NCBI GenBank assembly: GCA_009809945.1
Contig: WTPW01000194.1
Span: forward strand, 314,875 to 378,874
Direction of reading: 5' to 3'
Source of the DNA: Gigaspora margarita
Lineage: Eukaryota > Glomeromycota > Glomeromycetes > Diversisporales > Gigasporaceae
DNA length: 64,000 nucleotides
A model generated the notes under the pieces. It saw only the letters and a program-made list of their open reading frames with translations, had not been told where the DNA came from and made no database searches. Below are positions 10,837 to 22,946 of this stretch, in pieces; position 1 is the first letter of the stretch, and every line of letters starts with the position of its first letter. The position numbers and the translations under genes were made by a program.

Positions 10837-11985
10837 TATAGAATTACAAATAGAGAATAAACAAAGCAAGTCCAACTGTGGAATTAGATTTGATTTAATT
10901 GGTAGTTTAAAAGCAAGAACATTTTCATTTTGCTACCTTGAATATTTTTTTAGTTAAAGAATTTGAACAAGAATTCTACTCTGTATGAATATTCTGTTAG
11001 AACTCCCAATTTTTGCTAAAATCTTAAAATTGATAATACTTGTTGAAGCTAAAAAGATACAATTGTATACTTGTCAAATACTAGAACTAGAAAAGTTTTA
11101 CTATGTACTCTTTAGTATAAAGCTTATTTTTTTAGTTCTAATTCTATGCTAATACTAAAATAATATTAAAAGTAGTAATGTTTTTAAAGATTCTGTTAAG
11201 AATTTTATTAACAATTACTTTTAGTAAATATTTCAAACCCAAAAAAAACCTTTGTATTATTTTTAAGATTCCTGTAAAAGCTTGAAAATTATAGAAAAAG
11301 AATATAGAACGTTGCTAACTTTCACTCTAGATGATATCATCTAGTTCAGAATTTGGCTCAGAAATTGGCTCAGACCTAGGTCAGAAAAATAGCATTTAAA
11401 ATGAATTTCATATAGCAGTTAAACATAATTAATTCAATAATTGAAAAGGTATTGTCTATTATTCTTTGTTTTGCAAAGAATAGTTTATGCTTCCACTATG
11501 GCTATCACCTTCACTATAGCATTTTATTTTACTAAAGCATAGAAAAAAAACTTTTGATCACTTTACCCTTACCCTAACCCTAAACAGGGATTTTAGCTTA
11601 AACTGATTTTCTAAATATTACATGATTTGAAGTTTAATATATGAATATTATTATATTTGCACAATATGATATAACGATTATATCATCTTACGGCATATCA
11701 CCTATTAATACACCTGATTTAATAGAAGCTACTCTAACAAAAATGATAACATTAACCCTAACCTAACCAACAAAAAATATGCTAACAATAATTCAAGATT
11801 CTTTTATAAATAATAATACTACCAAAAATGATGATAATATTTTTGCAACTCTAATAATGATGATGAGAGTATCTTATCATTTAATAATAACGAACTACAA
11901 AAGTATTTTACTATTTACTAATGATGACACTAACGACACTAAAGAACAGCTTAGCTTGAAGTTGCTTATTTTTATTAGCTAGAAA
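10837..11985. other. Non-coding, with two telomere-like tracts
   Basis: Contains TTACCCTTACCCTAACCCTAA at about 11565-11585 and TTAACCCTAACCTAACC at about 11752-11768. A 67-aa ORF at 11779-11982 is Asn/Asp-rich low complexity, and I do not consider it a gene. Confidence 0.45.
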
Positions 11986-11989
11986 AAAT

Positions 11990-12400
11990 ATTAGCCCTGA
12001 ATATCCAAGAACCGAAACAAGAAACTAAAAATGCTTTTAAAAACATCTAGAAAAAAAGTATTAGCAAACATGTAAAAAACATTAGCTACTATAAGCATGT
12101 CAACAAGCCAAAACAATAAATCAAAAAACTATATATATTTCTGAATGCCCAAAAACTGAAATGAGAAACTAAAGATGGCTTCGAAAATACTTAGAAAAAA
12201 TGATGTATTAGCAAATATGTAAACAATATTAACTACTGTAAACATGCTAACAAGCCAAAATAACAAACCAAAGTAACCACACATATCCTTTCCTAAATAC
12301 CCAAGAACCAAAATGAGAAACTAAAGATGTTCTTGAAAATACCTGAAAAAAAGAAGTATTAGTAAACATGTTCAAGATTTGAAATGACAAAGCCCAACTC
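11990..12400. repeat. Tandem repeat, three units of about 150 bp
   Basis: The units start near 11999, 12143 and 12295 with variants of CCAAGAACCGAAACAAGAAACTAAA. They continue through AGTATTAGCAAACATGTAAA and ACATGCTAACAAGCCAAAA. Two overlapping hydrophobic minus-strand ORFs (12129-12429) reflect the repeat and have no supporting features. Confidence 0.7.
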
Positions 12401-12559
12401 TTCTGAAATTTCTGAACTTGAAAGTCCACATAGTATAACTAGCAAAATGACACAGCAATGCATTTACTCAACTGTAGTGAAATACAGTAACTGGCTTCAA
12501 CGAAAGCATTAGTAACAGAACAAGACAGTGTAATGTATGATCTTTGTACTAGATGTTTG

Positions 12560-14660
12560 GGGTCCTTCTATACCTATTTACATTATTGCCTTATATAGTA
12601 GTATATTAAAACATATCTCTGAATCTCCAATATTTTAAATATGCCTAATACTGATATTGAATAGGCTATGCCCAATTAGGAAGTATAATTATTATGGTTT
12701 TTGAAATGCTATTAGACTTTTATATATTATCACAAATCTTTTAGCCTAAAAAAGTAATAATACCATAATATCAAATAATAATAAATTGGGTATAAGACTT
12801 GAATTGGATAGAGATACAATGAAAAATTCAATTGGTATTAAAAGAAATAAGTATTAGTAATAACTAGAGCTCCAACAGATCTGAACTAAGACCAGATTTA
12901 AAATTTGAACCAGACTTGAACTATTTTAAATTTAGTTTAGTTCAGATTTGAATATCAAACTTTTGGCTTGGTTCAGGTCTGGTTTAAGTCTGGTCTGAAA
13001 GTTTTAAACATATTTGAAGGTCCAAATCTGATTAAGCTATAGTTGGTGGTGGAATTACTGAATTTTAGCAATTATAGCATTTACTAGTAGTAGAATTATA
13101 GCATCTAATTACTATAAAAATTATATACCATAATGCCATAATGCTATAATATTATAATGCTATAATGCTATAATATTGTAATGGCTCAATGCCACAATTC
13201 TATAATGTTGTAATGCTACAATAATATAATATTGTAATAATGCAATATTATAATATTATAATTAAATAACTATGTGATACTTAGTCACTTTAAACTAAAA
13301 TCTAATAAATATATTGTTATTTGTTATACAAGCATTTTACTTATATTAATTAATCTTAGGCATAAAGTTATTTAAGTGTATTTTGTAGCAGAATACAATA
13401 GTTATAATAAATTTTAAAACATATAAATATAGATGTAGATATATATTTAAACCATAAATGCTATTAACAATAATATTATTTTTGATAATTAGTTTGCTAA
13501 TGAAGTTCTCAACAATGACTTATAGATTGGTCTAATTGGCCAAAAAATAAACTACAACATTTAAATCAAAGTAAAATTTAGATTTACAAACCTCTTATTA
13601 TATGTATAAATCAATGAAATTGACAAAATCAAATTCAAAAAATATTTAATAGTAAATTATTTAAAGAAATCTATAATATAGTATGGCATTTTAATATATA
13701 GCATTATAGCAAATAGTATTTCTGCATTATAGCATTATAGTATTATAGCTTTAAAGTATTATAGCTTTATATCTATATAGCATTATGGCTTTATAGCTTT
13801 ATAGCTCATATTAATTATAGCAAAAAATTACAGTAATGCTATTAATTTTACTACCAACTATACATACTAGAGTAGTAACTTAACTATCTAGACTCAGACA
13901 GGTTCGAAACTTTGACTTGATCCAGACTGAACCTATAATTATGTTTAAGCCTGGTTCGAGTTTGGTAGGACATAAACATCTAGTACAAAGATTATATATT
14001 ATGCATTTTAGCAAAAACATTCAAAATTTGAGAAGTAAAAAAACAGTTTTTAGCAATTATCTTGGCATTCAGTAGTCCAATTTGAATAAACTGTTTTTAA
14101 AATAAGGCTCTTAGTGAGGTGCATTTTACAAAAAAAAGTTATCCAATTCTTATTACTAGATCAAAAATTATTTAACAAAATGTAGTTTTATTATTTTTAG
14201 CAAATTAGATCAAAACTGGCCAAAACCTAGCTATGACCTATATAAGAGATTTTTAGGGTTCTAGTTTAGTATTTTGGGTTTGGGTCTGAGTCTGGGTCTA
14301 AAGATTTCAAAATTTATGGTTCAAGTTTAGGTTCGAGTCTGGGTTCAACAGGAATTTTTCCTTTATAATAAGTTTTCTAAATGGACTCTTTTTATATTAT
14401 ATCTATTAATTATTGCATATAAGTTATATTGATTATTTTATTTGATTTATAGTTTACAGTAATTATTGATTATATTATTTGTTATTATATATTTTCTCTC
14501 TTGTTTATTATAACCTACTTTATTGTTTTTATTTTAAACTATCTAATAATCTTTCAACCAAATTTCAATTTAAAACCATTCTAATTATCTTATTTTCAAT
14601 TATTATCCAAGTAGCTTAAACTAGTAGATCTAATATCTTCCAACTGATAGTAATACCAGG
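12560..14660. repeat. Dispersed repeat R, copy 2, with internal insertions
   Basis: The outer parts (12570-12857 and 14350-14660) match 8640-9110 and 9200-9560. The intervening 1.5 kb is absent from copy 1. It carries inverted sequences at its two ends (ACCAGACTTGAAC-like left, GTTCGAGTCTGGGTTCA right) and two A/T arrays built on TATAGCATTA (about 13070-13260 and 13690-13830). The family D MITE at 13967-14262 is inside it. Confidence 0.6.
13959..14270. mobile_element. hAT-like MITE, family D copy 2
   Basis: The element spans 13967-14262 (296 bp) and is inverted relative to copy 1. The ends are AGGACATAAACATCT and AGAGATTTTTAGGGTTCT, flanked by AGTTTGGT and AGTTTAGT (8 bp, one mismatch). Confidence 0.78.
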
Positions 14661-15300
14661 ATCCACAAACCAATTTGGATAATTTAACTACTATTAGACA
14701 AAAAATTTCCTTTTTAACAGATACAAAAACCTTTACTAAATAACTCTTTTATATTTTTAAAAAATTATTTTAACATTACCAAATTTACAACTCTTTTTGC
14801 TAATCCTTAATTCCAAAAACAGTTTATAATTAATATTGTAAACAACATCAATAAAAACTTACTGTCCTCTTAGACAATACTAAAACTTTGTCTAAGATAA
14901 AACATACAAGTAAAAGATTAAACAGGAGTTACTTAGAAACATTCCCTCAGAAAAACAACCACCCTCTAGATTTTTAGATAAAACCTCTTTTATGAAAAAT
15001 TTTTCAAAAAATTTTTTACAACTTTTTGAGGGAATACTAAACATCCTGTAATACAAATCACTAATTGATTACATAATTGATCAGTAGAAGTAAACAAAAA
15101 ATACGTAGACAGAATCAAAACATATCAACAAACAATGATACATGACACGTGACAGTTAGAGGAACCAAGTCTAGACCACAGATTTGGATAGGCTAATACT
15201 AGAATCATAATAGTATACGATAACTCAGAGAACATTCTAGAAGAAATATAAGTTCACTAGCAGTAAACAAAAACTTTTTTAAGAAAAAATACCTTCAAAT
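14661..15300. other. Probable 5' part of the LINE, boundary unclear
   Basis: No ORF. Sequence from about 15050 is less A/T-homopolymeric and leads into ORF1 without a visible break, so the LINE's 5' UTR probably starts between 14.9 and 15.2 kb. I could not find a target duplication matching the sequence after the poly-A tail. Confidence 0.35.
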
Positions 15301-15301
15301 A

Positions 15302-16674
15302 GTGGAGACATATCTAGAATGCAACTGGGATGTTCTAAAAAAAGACAAAAAAGTGGCACTATGGATAGGATTAAATAACCCAGGTCTAGTAATGGTTATA
15401 AGAAAAATTATAAAATTCATGACTACATTAGCTACAAACAGTCAACGAATCAAGAAATATCAGAAGACGAAAGAAAATTTATGGAACAATATTTATTGAA
15501 GTTCGACCCACAATTTATTAATGATAAAGAAAATCTTCCTCTACAAAAACACAAGATAGATTTTGATCGAACAAAGGCTACAACAACTCAGTTAGATACA
15601 AAAAGTGGTAACACAACTAAATATGAACTAACCAAAGAGATTTTAGAAACCATATGCAAACAAAATAGCACAAAAACTTAGGAACAGGAATTAGGATCAG
15701 CATCATACAAAAATAAAAAAATCATGCTAGATCAAGAATGTAGTATATTGGACTACGGAATAGAAGAAATCCTTGCAGATAATGAGTCGCAAAAAAGCAA
15801 TTTTTTCACAAATGGAAAAGCTACATATAAAACTGAGGACAACAAATGCATTTTACAAACAACAAAGGAAAACTCTTGTCATATGGACGAAATACTTGCC
15901 TCGACAATAAAACAGAACCCTCAACTACCCCCAACTAAAAGAATAACTGATGATATTATAGATATCTAAACAGAATTGGAATCATGTATAGATGAGGATT
16001 TAACAACAAGAAACATAAGAAGCAAGAGAAACAAGACCAATAAAGTTAATATCTATGGTTCAACATGGGCACCAGCAAACTCAAAGTCTTTTTTCTTAAA
16101 AAAACAAAACATACAACAGAGAACATATAGCTTTACAATCTGTAATATACCTATGGTGACTCTAGCTTATATGATTAAAAAATGCCTTTCTTACTATGGT
16201 GAAGCACACATAGAAAAAATGAAATACTTAGACAGAACCAAGGTGGTGCTTATTAAAATCAATATCATAAATAATTCCAGATACTATGCATTTGAAAAAA
16301 GCTGGTCGGTGCATTTAAAAAGTAGCAAAATGCTCAGAATTACCCCAGGAGAATTTGAAGAGGGGATGCTCAACAAAAGAAAAGAATTCAAAGCGTTAAT
16401 TTACAATATACTAAAAACGGCCACAGAGAGTGCACTCCTCAGACAACTTAAATTAATCAAGGCTAAAGCTGTGCTTATTAGTATGAATAGTAATGGAAAT
16501 CAGAAAGAACAGGCCACAATTTATTTCGAGTCCAGAAACGATCTGGCCCAAGCACTTAACAAAATAATATATTACTATAACACACGATTAAAGTGTGTAA
16601 ATAACCAATTCAAAAAGATAAGAGACCCTACAATATCTCACTCAAAAGGCAGATGGAGAACAGAAAGACCCTAG
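15302..16674 (+). pseudogene. LINE ORF1 (nucleic-acid-binding protein) relic
   Basis: Broken by stops into pieces at 15302-15499, 15481-15681, 15724-15969 and 15976-16674. The last piece (232 aa) is the best preserved. It contains YSFTICNIPMVTLAYMIKKC, then VVLIKINIINNSRYYAF, with an alternation of strands and helices that could be an RRM-like fold, and ends in a basic stretch. No CCHC zinc knuckle is visible in the surviving frames. Its position just upstream of the endonuclease supports ORF1; the RRM suggestion is inference. Confidence 0.6.
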
Positions 16675-16996
16675 AGAAATACTTCAATCATACTCTCACA
16701 AGACAGAAAAGGCAAAAATCTGAGTATAGATAATGAAAAAGACCCCAAAAAAAAACTGAAGAGAAAAGAAAACAAGAGAAACCCTTTGTACCTAGATCTC
16801 ACAGCAAATTCATACTAAAAGCAGAAAGTAATATTCTAGAGAGATTAATGGCCCATATGGACCTAATTAAATCATAAAGGAAGGTAACGCCTCCTAACCG
16901 ATCCTAATAAGTGCCCCAGTTGAATTAACTGCCGCTAGGAGTGAAGGGTCACTACAGCAACTCAAGGAAGAGTTAGAGGAAATTAATAAGGACTTT

Positions 16997-17558
16997 TTGA
17001 AGTTAGGGTTTGATAATATTAATGGACTTAGAGACAATATATATAAATTACAGGAATTAATAGACTTTGGATATCATGAGAATTACAACATAATAGGAAT
17101 GTCTAAAACCAACTTGAGGGACAAAGAGCTCTTTTATGATAAAATAGACCTTAAATACTACAAAATATATTGCATTCACAAAGTAATTACAAAAAAAAAG
17201 GCTCAGGGATAGCAATTCTCATTCATAAAAATTGGCACAAACACTTATCTGAATTTAGCACACCTGACACATATTCGTTAAGATGTATTTTTTGCTTTAA
17301 AGGCATAAAACTTATTATCTGGATCATTTACATGCCTCCTAATGATCCTAAAACACAAAGAGAAATATAGCAAAGAATCATACTTGACCATTGTAAAAAA
17401 AGTCTCAATACTAGAATAATAATAGAAGGGATCTTAATACAAGAGAGAACCAATAAGACCTATTAGATGAGAACAATACAGAAAGATATACGAATTTCCC
17501 TCTTAGTAAATAGCTTAAAAGAATTGGCTTTGCTGATACCTATAGGATAATCCATCAC
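16997..17558 (+). pseudogene. LINE ORF2 endonuclease, N-terminal part
   Basis: Reads LGFDNINGLRDNIYKLQELI, YNIIGMSKTNLRDKE (where the usual catalytic Glu of the SET/SEN motif is replaced or shifted), IWIIYMPPNDPKTQREI, then after a stop IIIEG followed by DLN in another frame (GDLN motif), and IGFADTYRIIHH. These are ordered landmarks of APE-type endonucleases. Several stops and frame changes break it. The reading is cut at 17559-17566 by the composite repeat and resumes at 19651. Confidence 0.75.
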
Positions 17559-18489
17559 AAAATTTGTAAGGGGTTTACTATTGATGTTTATCAGTTATTG
17601 GTTAGTAATCGATTTAAATCCCCCATGACAAGGACTATCGATTAAGTTAGTAATCGATAATAATCGGTAATAATCGATAGTAATCAGATTAAAAATCACG
17701 AATAATAATTCTAATCAATACTATTATACTTTATACTTATTTTTAAACGTTTTACAGGTTTTCGCATATTTTCACAAGGTTTCGCATTTTAATGTAAAAT
17801 TTTATATTTTTTTATTTATTATTATTATTATATATTATATTTTAAATTAAATATATTTTATTATATATTATATTATATTACATATTTTTATTATATATTA
17901 TTATAAAAAAAAATGAAAAACCAAAAAAAAACCCCCCGAAAAAAAATAACAAAAAAAAACAAAAACGAAAAAATAGTAATAATTTTTAACTACTTTCGCA
18001 CTTCATCGCTTATATTCACTACTTCTTGCAAAGTGTCGGAGAAGTTAGAGTTGTTGTTCTTGCAAGTACCAGAAAAGTCAGATCGTTTTCTTGCAAAGTT
18101 TCGAAAAAAGTCAGGAATAAATAAAATAAAATTAAAAAAATAAGTAAAAAAAAAGAAAAACAAACAAAAACAAAAACGTAAGCAAACTAAATAAAAAAAA
18201 AACAAAGCTTCAAATCTTTATTTTCCTAAAGTAAGAGTTCGTTTCTTATAATTTAGAAATTGTTGAAGGTTTTCGCAATGTACTGGAATAATAAAAAAAT
18301 AAAAATTAAAGAAATAAGTAAAAAGAAAACAACGGAATATAAGCAAACTGAATAAAAATAAAAATAAAACCCAAATCTCCATTATATTTGCTTCTATTTG
18401 CTTCTATTCGCTTATATTCGCTTATTTTCGCTACTTTCTAAAAAAATAGTAAAGTAAAACAAAATAAAAAAACTATTTCTCAGAAGTGT

Positions 18490-18625
18490 TAGTGTTATAC
18501 CACCCGTACAAATGCAAGAGAAACAAGAAAAATTACCCCATACGACCCTGTACAAACGCAAGAGAATGAGCAAGACCACCCCATACGAATGCAAGAGAAA
18601 CGAGCAAGACCACACCATACGAACG
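18490..18625. repeat. Minisatellite, locus 2
   Basis: Same 33-bp-type units as at 7140-7310 (GCAAGAGAAACGAGCAAGACC variants). Confidence 0.6.
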
Positions 18626-19178
18626 CAAAAAGAAAAACTACAAAAACACTAACGACACCAGTTAGTGACAATTTCAACGACGACACCAACGACGATATCA
18701 ACTACAATACGTTGCCTTGCGCAAGGTGTTGAAAAGTTACTATATTTCTTGCCAAAAAGTGTTTTTTGTAAAAATAAATTAAATTAAATTAAATAATAAT
18801 AAAAGAAAAAAAAAATAAAAAAAACAAAACAAAACTAAACGAAACTAAACGAAACTAAACGAAATGAAATGAACCAAAAAAAAAATCAAAACGAAAACGA
18901 AAAACCAATGTAAAATTGATAGAAAATCTAAATTATAAGCAAAAAAAAAACAAACAAAGATCTAATTTGATCTTGTACTATGATCATCGAAACATTTCGA
19001 AACATTTTGAAAATATTAGTCAAACGCGTTCTTGGTATGATCCAGGGTACAGATCTACTGATCTAGCTTGATTTTCTATTTTTAAAATATTTCGAAACAA
19101 TTTGAAATATTAAAAAAAAAGAAAAAAAAAAAGAAAAGAAGAAAAAGAAAAGAAAAGGAAAAAAAAAAGAGAAAAGAG

Positions 19179-19408
19179 NNNNNNNNNNNNNNNNNNNNNN
19201 NNNNNNNNNNNNNNNNNNNNNNNNNNNNNNNNNNNNNNNNNNNNNNNNNNNNNNNNNNNNNNNNNNNNNNNNNNNNNNNNNNNNNNNNNNNNNNNNNNNN
19301 NNNNNNNNNNNNNNNNNNNNNNNNNNNNNNNNNNNNNNNNNNNNNNNNNNNNNNNNNNNNNNNNNNNNNNNNNNNNNNNNNNNNNNNNNNNNNNNNNNNN
19401 NNNNNNNN
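19179..19408. other. Assembly gap (230 N)
   Basis: A run of N follows a purine-only A/G tract (about 19110-19178). The gap lies at the position of the A-rich tract around 7830-7860 in locus 1, so its true length may differ. Confidence 0.99.
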
Positions 19409-19659
19409 TACCCGGGGACGGTCAAAACATTATGTAATCATTAAAGATCTGTTAATCGTTATATATCGTTTCAAATAATTCTGATTATAATCGATTTATA
19501 GATATATAACGATTTAATATAAAAAATGATATATATCGATTATAGATATATATCGATTTTTATCCAATTAATCGATATATAACGATATTTTATAATCGAT
19601 ATATAACGATTAAGTGATATATATTGATTAATATCTATATATAAAATTTGGAGATGATC

Positions 19660-21745
19660 AATCCTCTTACTACAAACTTTACCTGGACAAATGGAAAATC
19701 AAGCTCTAGAATAGACTATATTTTGGGTAGACAATAATCTAAAAAGCCTTGTCTGTAACAGTGACATTGAGAAGATAGAGCTTTTTATCAGAAGCAACTA
19801 CCAATTGATTTGGGTAGACATTTTTACCAAACCCCTACCAGGAACAAGATCCAGAAATAGTATTAACAACGTGAACATACAGGAAAGAAAGATATATATG
19901 TATAATAAAGCGAGAAAGAAGATTGGAAAAATTTTGAGAGGTTATCTGAGTTCTATGTGAAGAAAAGTAATAATACATCAAAGAAGGAAGCTTGTGCAAA
20001 TAATATAGTGATATCCGGGGAAGCAAAAATTAATACCTACTGGGAGAATATAGTAGAATGGATCAACAAGGTAGCAAGTAAGACTATATCTTGAAAAAAG
20101 ATCAAAAATACAACAGAAGAAAAGAAAAAAGTGGTAATATGGAACTCCAAATACAGATAGGTAAAGGCCCTACGAAACTTGTAAGAAGAGCAACACAGAA
20201 CATAGGTGAAAAAATTGATACACAGGAAGCTATAGAAGGAAACAGACTTATATCTAGGGCCAATAACCACAACAAAGCAACAATTCCAAAGCTAGAAAGC
20301 CACTGATCAAATGAGTGGATAGATGAAACTAAAGCATGGATCAAGATCTTGGAAAAAAAATGATAACTGAGCTTTGAAGGGTTAAAGAACAAGAAATTAG
20401 AGGCTACATAGAGAGAAGGTTTGGCATGACTGGCAAAGAGAAAAGACATATGCTAAATAGTATTCTAGAAAGACCCTGGGAAAGAACACAGATTGAAAGA
20501 GTTAAACACATAGATGGTAATGATCAAACAGTAAGACTAACAAGTTGGGATCACATGATATATGAACCAGACAAAGTTAAGAAGGAGGTAAAAGATTACT
20601 TTGATAACCAATATAATGTGAACAAGAGATCTACTATTGAAGCAAATACAAACTGGCAGAAAGAATACAAACCCAAAGACTGGATTAAGAAGAGCTGGTA
20701 CACCCCTGTACTCAGCGAGATCACAATCGAAGATTGGAAGGAAACTATAGTACAAACTGAAAATTCATTAGCCCCAGGACTCTTCGGAATTGGTATACAC
20801 TTCTAAAGGCAATCAGAAAAACAATGAAGCAATATTTGCTAGATATGTTCAATGAGATCACAAGAGAAGGGATATATCCAAGAAAGTGAAAGGTCAGAAT
20901 GATTTTTCCAATCTCCAAGTTGGCAGAGTGGGATCTTACCTTGCAGAGTATGTGCCCGATTATGCTATTAGAAACAGCATGAAAGTGTTATGTTAGAATT
21001 CTCCAAAAAAAGATGAGTGAAATTATAATTGAACATAGAATCTTAAAAGGACCAAACTTCATAGGTCTAAATGGAGAAAGTACCTTAGATCCTATTTACA
21101 TCATCAACAGAATAATTAAAGGAGCCCAGGAGAGTAACTGGGAACTTTGGTCATTGTTCTTAGACATCAAAAAGGCATTCGATAGTGTCTCCCTCAAGGG
21201 ATTGGAAGCAGCACTTTAAGAATTAAAATGCCTACACATTTAATTGGGCTCCTTATAAACCTGTTTAGGAATAGACATATCAAAATTATAACCAAGCATG
21301 GCCGTACCGAGAGTTTCCAAGCTGCTGAAGGAATTGATCAGGAAGAAGCGGTGTCCCTCCTACTTTGGAGAATCTATTTCAACCTCTGCTATGTTATTTA
21401 CAACAAACAGGACTAGGAGCAGTTCTAAAAATACAATGGTCAATGAATCTAGTACAAAATGTAACCCAAGACAGAAAAGTTACAGTGATCTGTATATCCT
21501 ACGCAGACAACACGGTTCTCCTCGCTGATTCTCAAAATGATCTCCAGAAGATAGTGGGCATTGCTGAAGAATTCTTTGATATTAACAGTATTACACTAAA
21601 TACGAGAAAAACAGAACTCATCTTATTTAATATGAAAAACTCAAGTTCTTCTAAAAAGATTTATCTGCAGAAAGAAAAGAGTAAAATAGTAGCAATAGGA
21701 GCTAAGGAAATGACCAGGTACCTTGGGATCTGGATTACCCTTTAG
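19660..21745 (+). pseudogene. LINE ORF2: end of endonuclease and reverse transcriptase
   Basis: FTWTNGKSSSRIDYILG (about 19680-19732) closes the endonuclease. RT landmarks follow: ENSLAPGLFGIG, then FLDIKKAFDSV with the first catalytic Asp at 21163-21165, then AEGIDQEEAVSLLLW (normally GxxQGxxxSPLL), then ISYADNTVLLADS, where the catalytic YADD reads YADN (codons GAC AAC at 21506-21511). The next stretch, KTELILFN and RYLGIW, is typical of the RT thumb side. Stops and frameshifts occur throughout. Confidence 0.85.
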
Positions 21746-22931
21746 GGCCAGAAAAATATGTAAAACCAGGTTAAGAAAAGAATCCTCAGAACTAGTGAAC
21801 CTAATCAAAGGAAAGAGTATATTAGTCGAACAGGCTAAATATATCAATAACAAAATCTTTCTTCCACAATTATAATATAGACTGAACATTTACATACTGT
21901 CCAAAAAGGAGTATAATTTAATCCAAAGCCCCATGGTACAGGTAATCAAGTGGAAGGTAGGTGTGGATAGATCAACAGCCCATGCATACATCTTTCACAA
22001 CATTATTATGGGAGCCAAATCGCTCTGGCAAAGACAGCTCAAGCACATGATATCTTAGTGGTTCATGAGACTAAACAGCTTAGGGCTAGCAGGTAATATA
22101 ACAAGACTAAGACTAATGGGAGTGCAACTTGACCTCGTATTAGCAGATCCTATATGGCAGTTAGAAGAAAAAGAGATAGCATGTCTAAATTGGTTACATA
22201 ATCTAAATACATCAATATTGTTAGAGGCAAAAAAAATTAAAATATCAGTATACAGCAGTCTTGTAGAAGAGAACTGGAAGATATTAAAAGATTGGGACAA
22301 AAAAAAAAAAAGAAAATCTCTGCTAAGAGAGAATAGTTGGAATGGTAACTTGAAGAGTCTAAGAAATCTAGGAATTTGGTTACTGGAACAGATAATTGTA
22401 GGTGATGACTCTACCCTGTTGACATGGCATCAACTAAAGAAAATAAGAAACCTCAACCCCAAAGGCTGAATTCCTATGTGGTTCAAAAGGTTGGAAGCTT
22501 TAGTCATAGAGGACCCTTCAACAAGAAAAGTTCTAGTTCAATATGCAAATACTGGTAGGATCCAGAATCAAATAATAGAAAAGAAATGCCATATTACAAA
22601 AAAAAGAAGCAGAAAAGAATGGGTTCTCGGACATCTCAGAAAATCTAACCAGATAGTACTAAGAAAAGTAGAAAGAAAAAAAGAAAATGGTGCTGTTCTA
22701 GATATAGCAGAATGGGAAGAGGAAGACAAAGAAAACAGGCCCAGAAATACCAGTAGCATTAACCGAGTACAAATACATAGGAAAGATACCAATGGTACCC
22801 TGAGGTTGAATACTAAAAATGTACAGAATATCATTTCTTGGATAAAACATAATTCTGAAGGCTGGGATCTGTTAATAGAAAAAAAGAAACTTGAAGATAT
22901 TACTCAAATTAGAAGTAAGATATCAATATGA
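21746..22931 (+). pseudogene. LINE ORF2: linker between RT and RNase H
   Basis: Open pieces at 22065-22469 and 22476-22931 are in the same frame, apart from a TGA at 22467-22469. They are rich in Lys, Glu, Leu and Trp, with segments such as WLLEQIIVGDDSTLLTW. No separate domain is recognisable; the region links RT to RNase H in this type of element. Confidence 0.6.
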
Positions 22932-22946
22932 GAACAAGAGGCCATA

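Larger units (their letters stand above)
17559..19650. mobile_element. Composite AT-rich repeat, locus 2, inserted in the LINE
   Basis: The insert is 17567-19650, flanked by an exact direct repeat AAAATTTG (17559-17566 and 19643-19650). On either side the LINE endonuclease motifs continue in order (ADTYRIIHH before, FTWTNGKSSSRIDYILG after), which proves an insertion. Content parallels 4811-8245. No protein-coding capacity is visible, so it is non-autonomous or a transduced satellite. The AAAATTTG could partly belong to the repeat's own end, since the other copy also ends in AAAATTT. Confidence 0.75.

Noticed and set aside
20102-20449. 115-codon minus-strand ORF
   Set aside because: It is the antisense of the LINE ORF2 region, where plus-strand RT motifs are clear.
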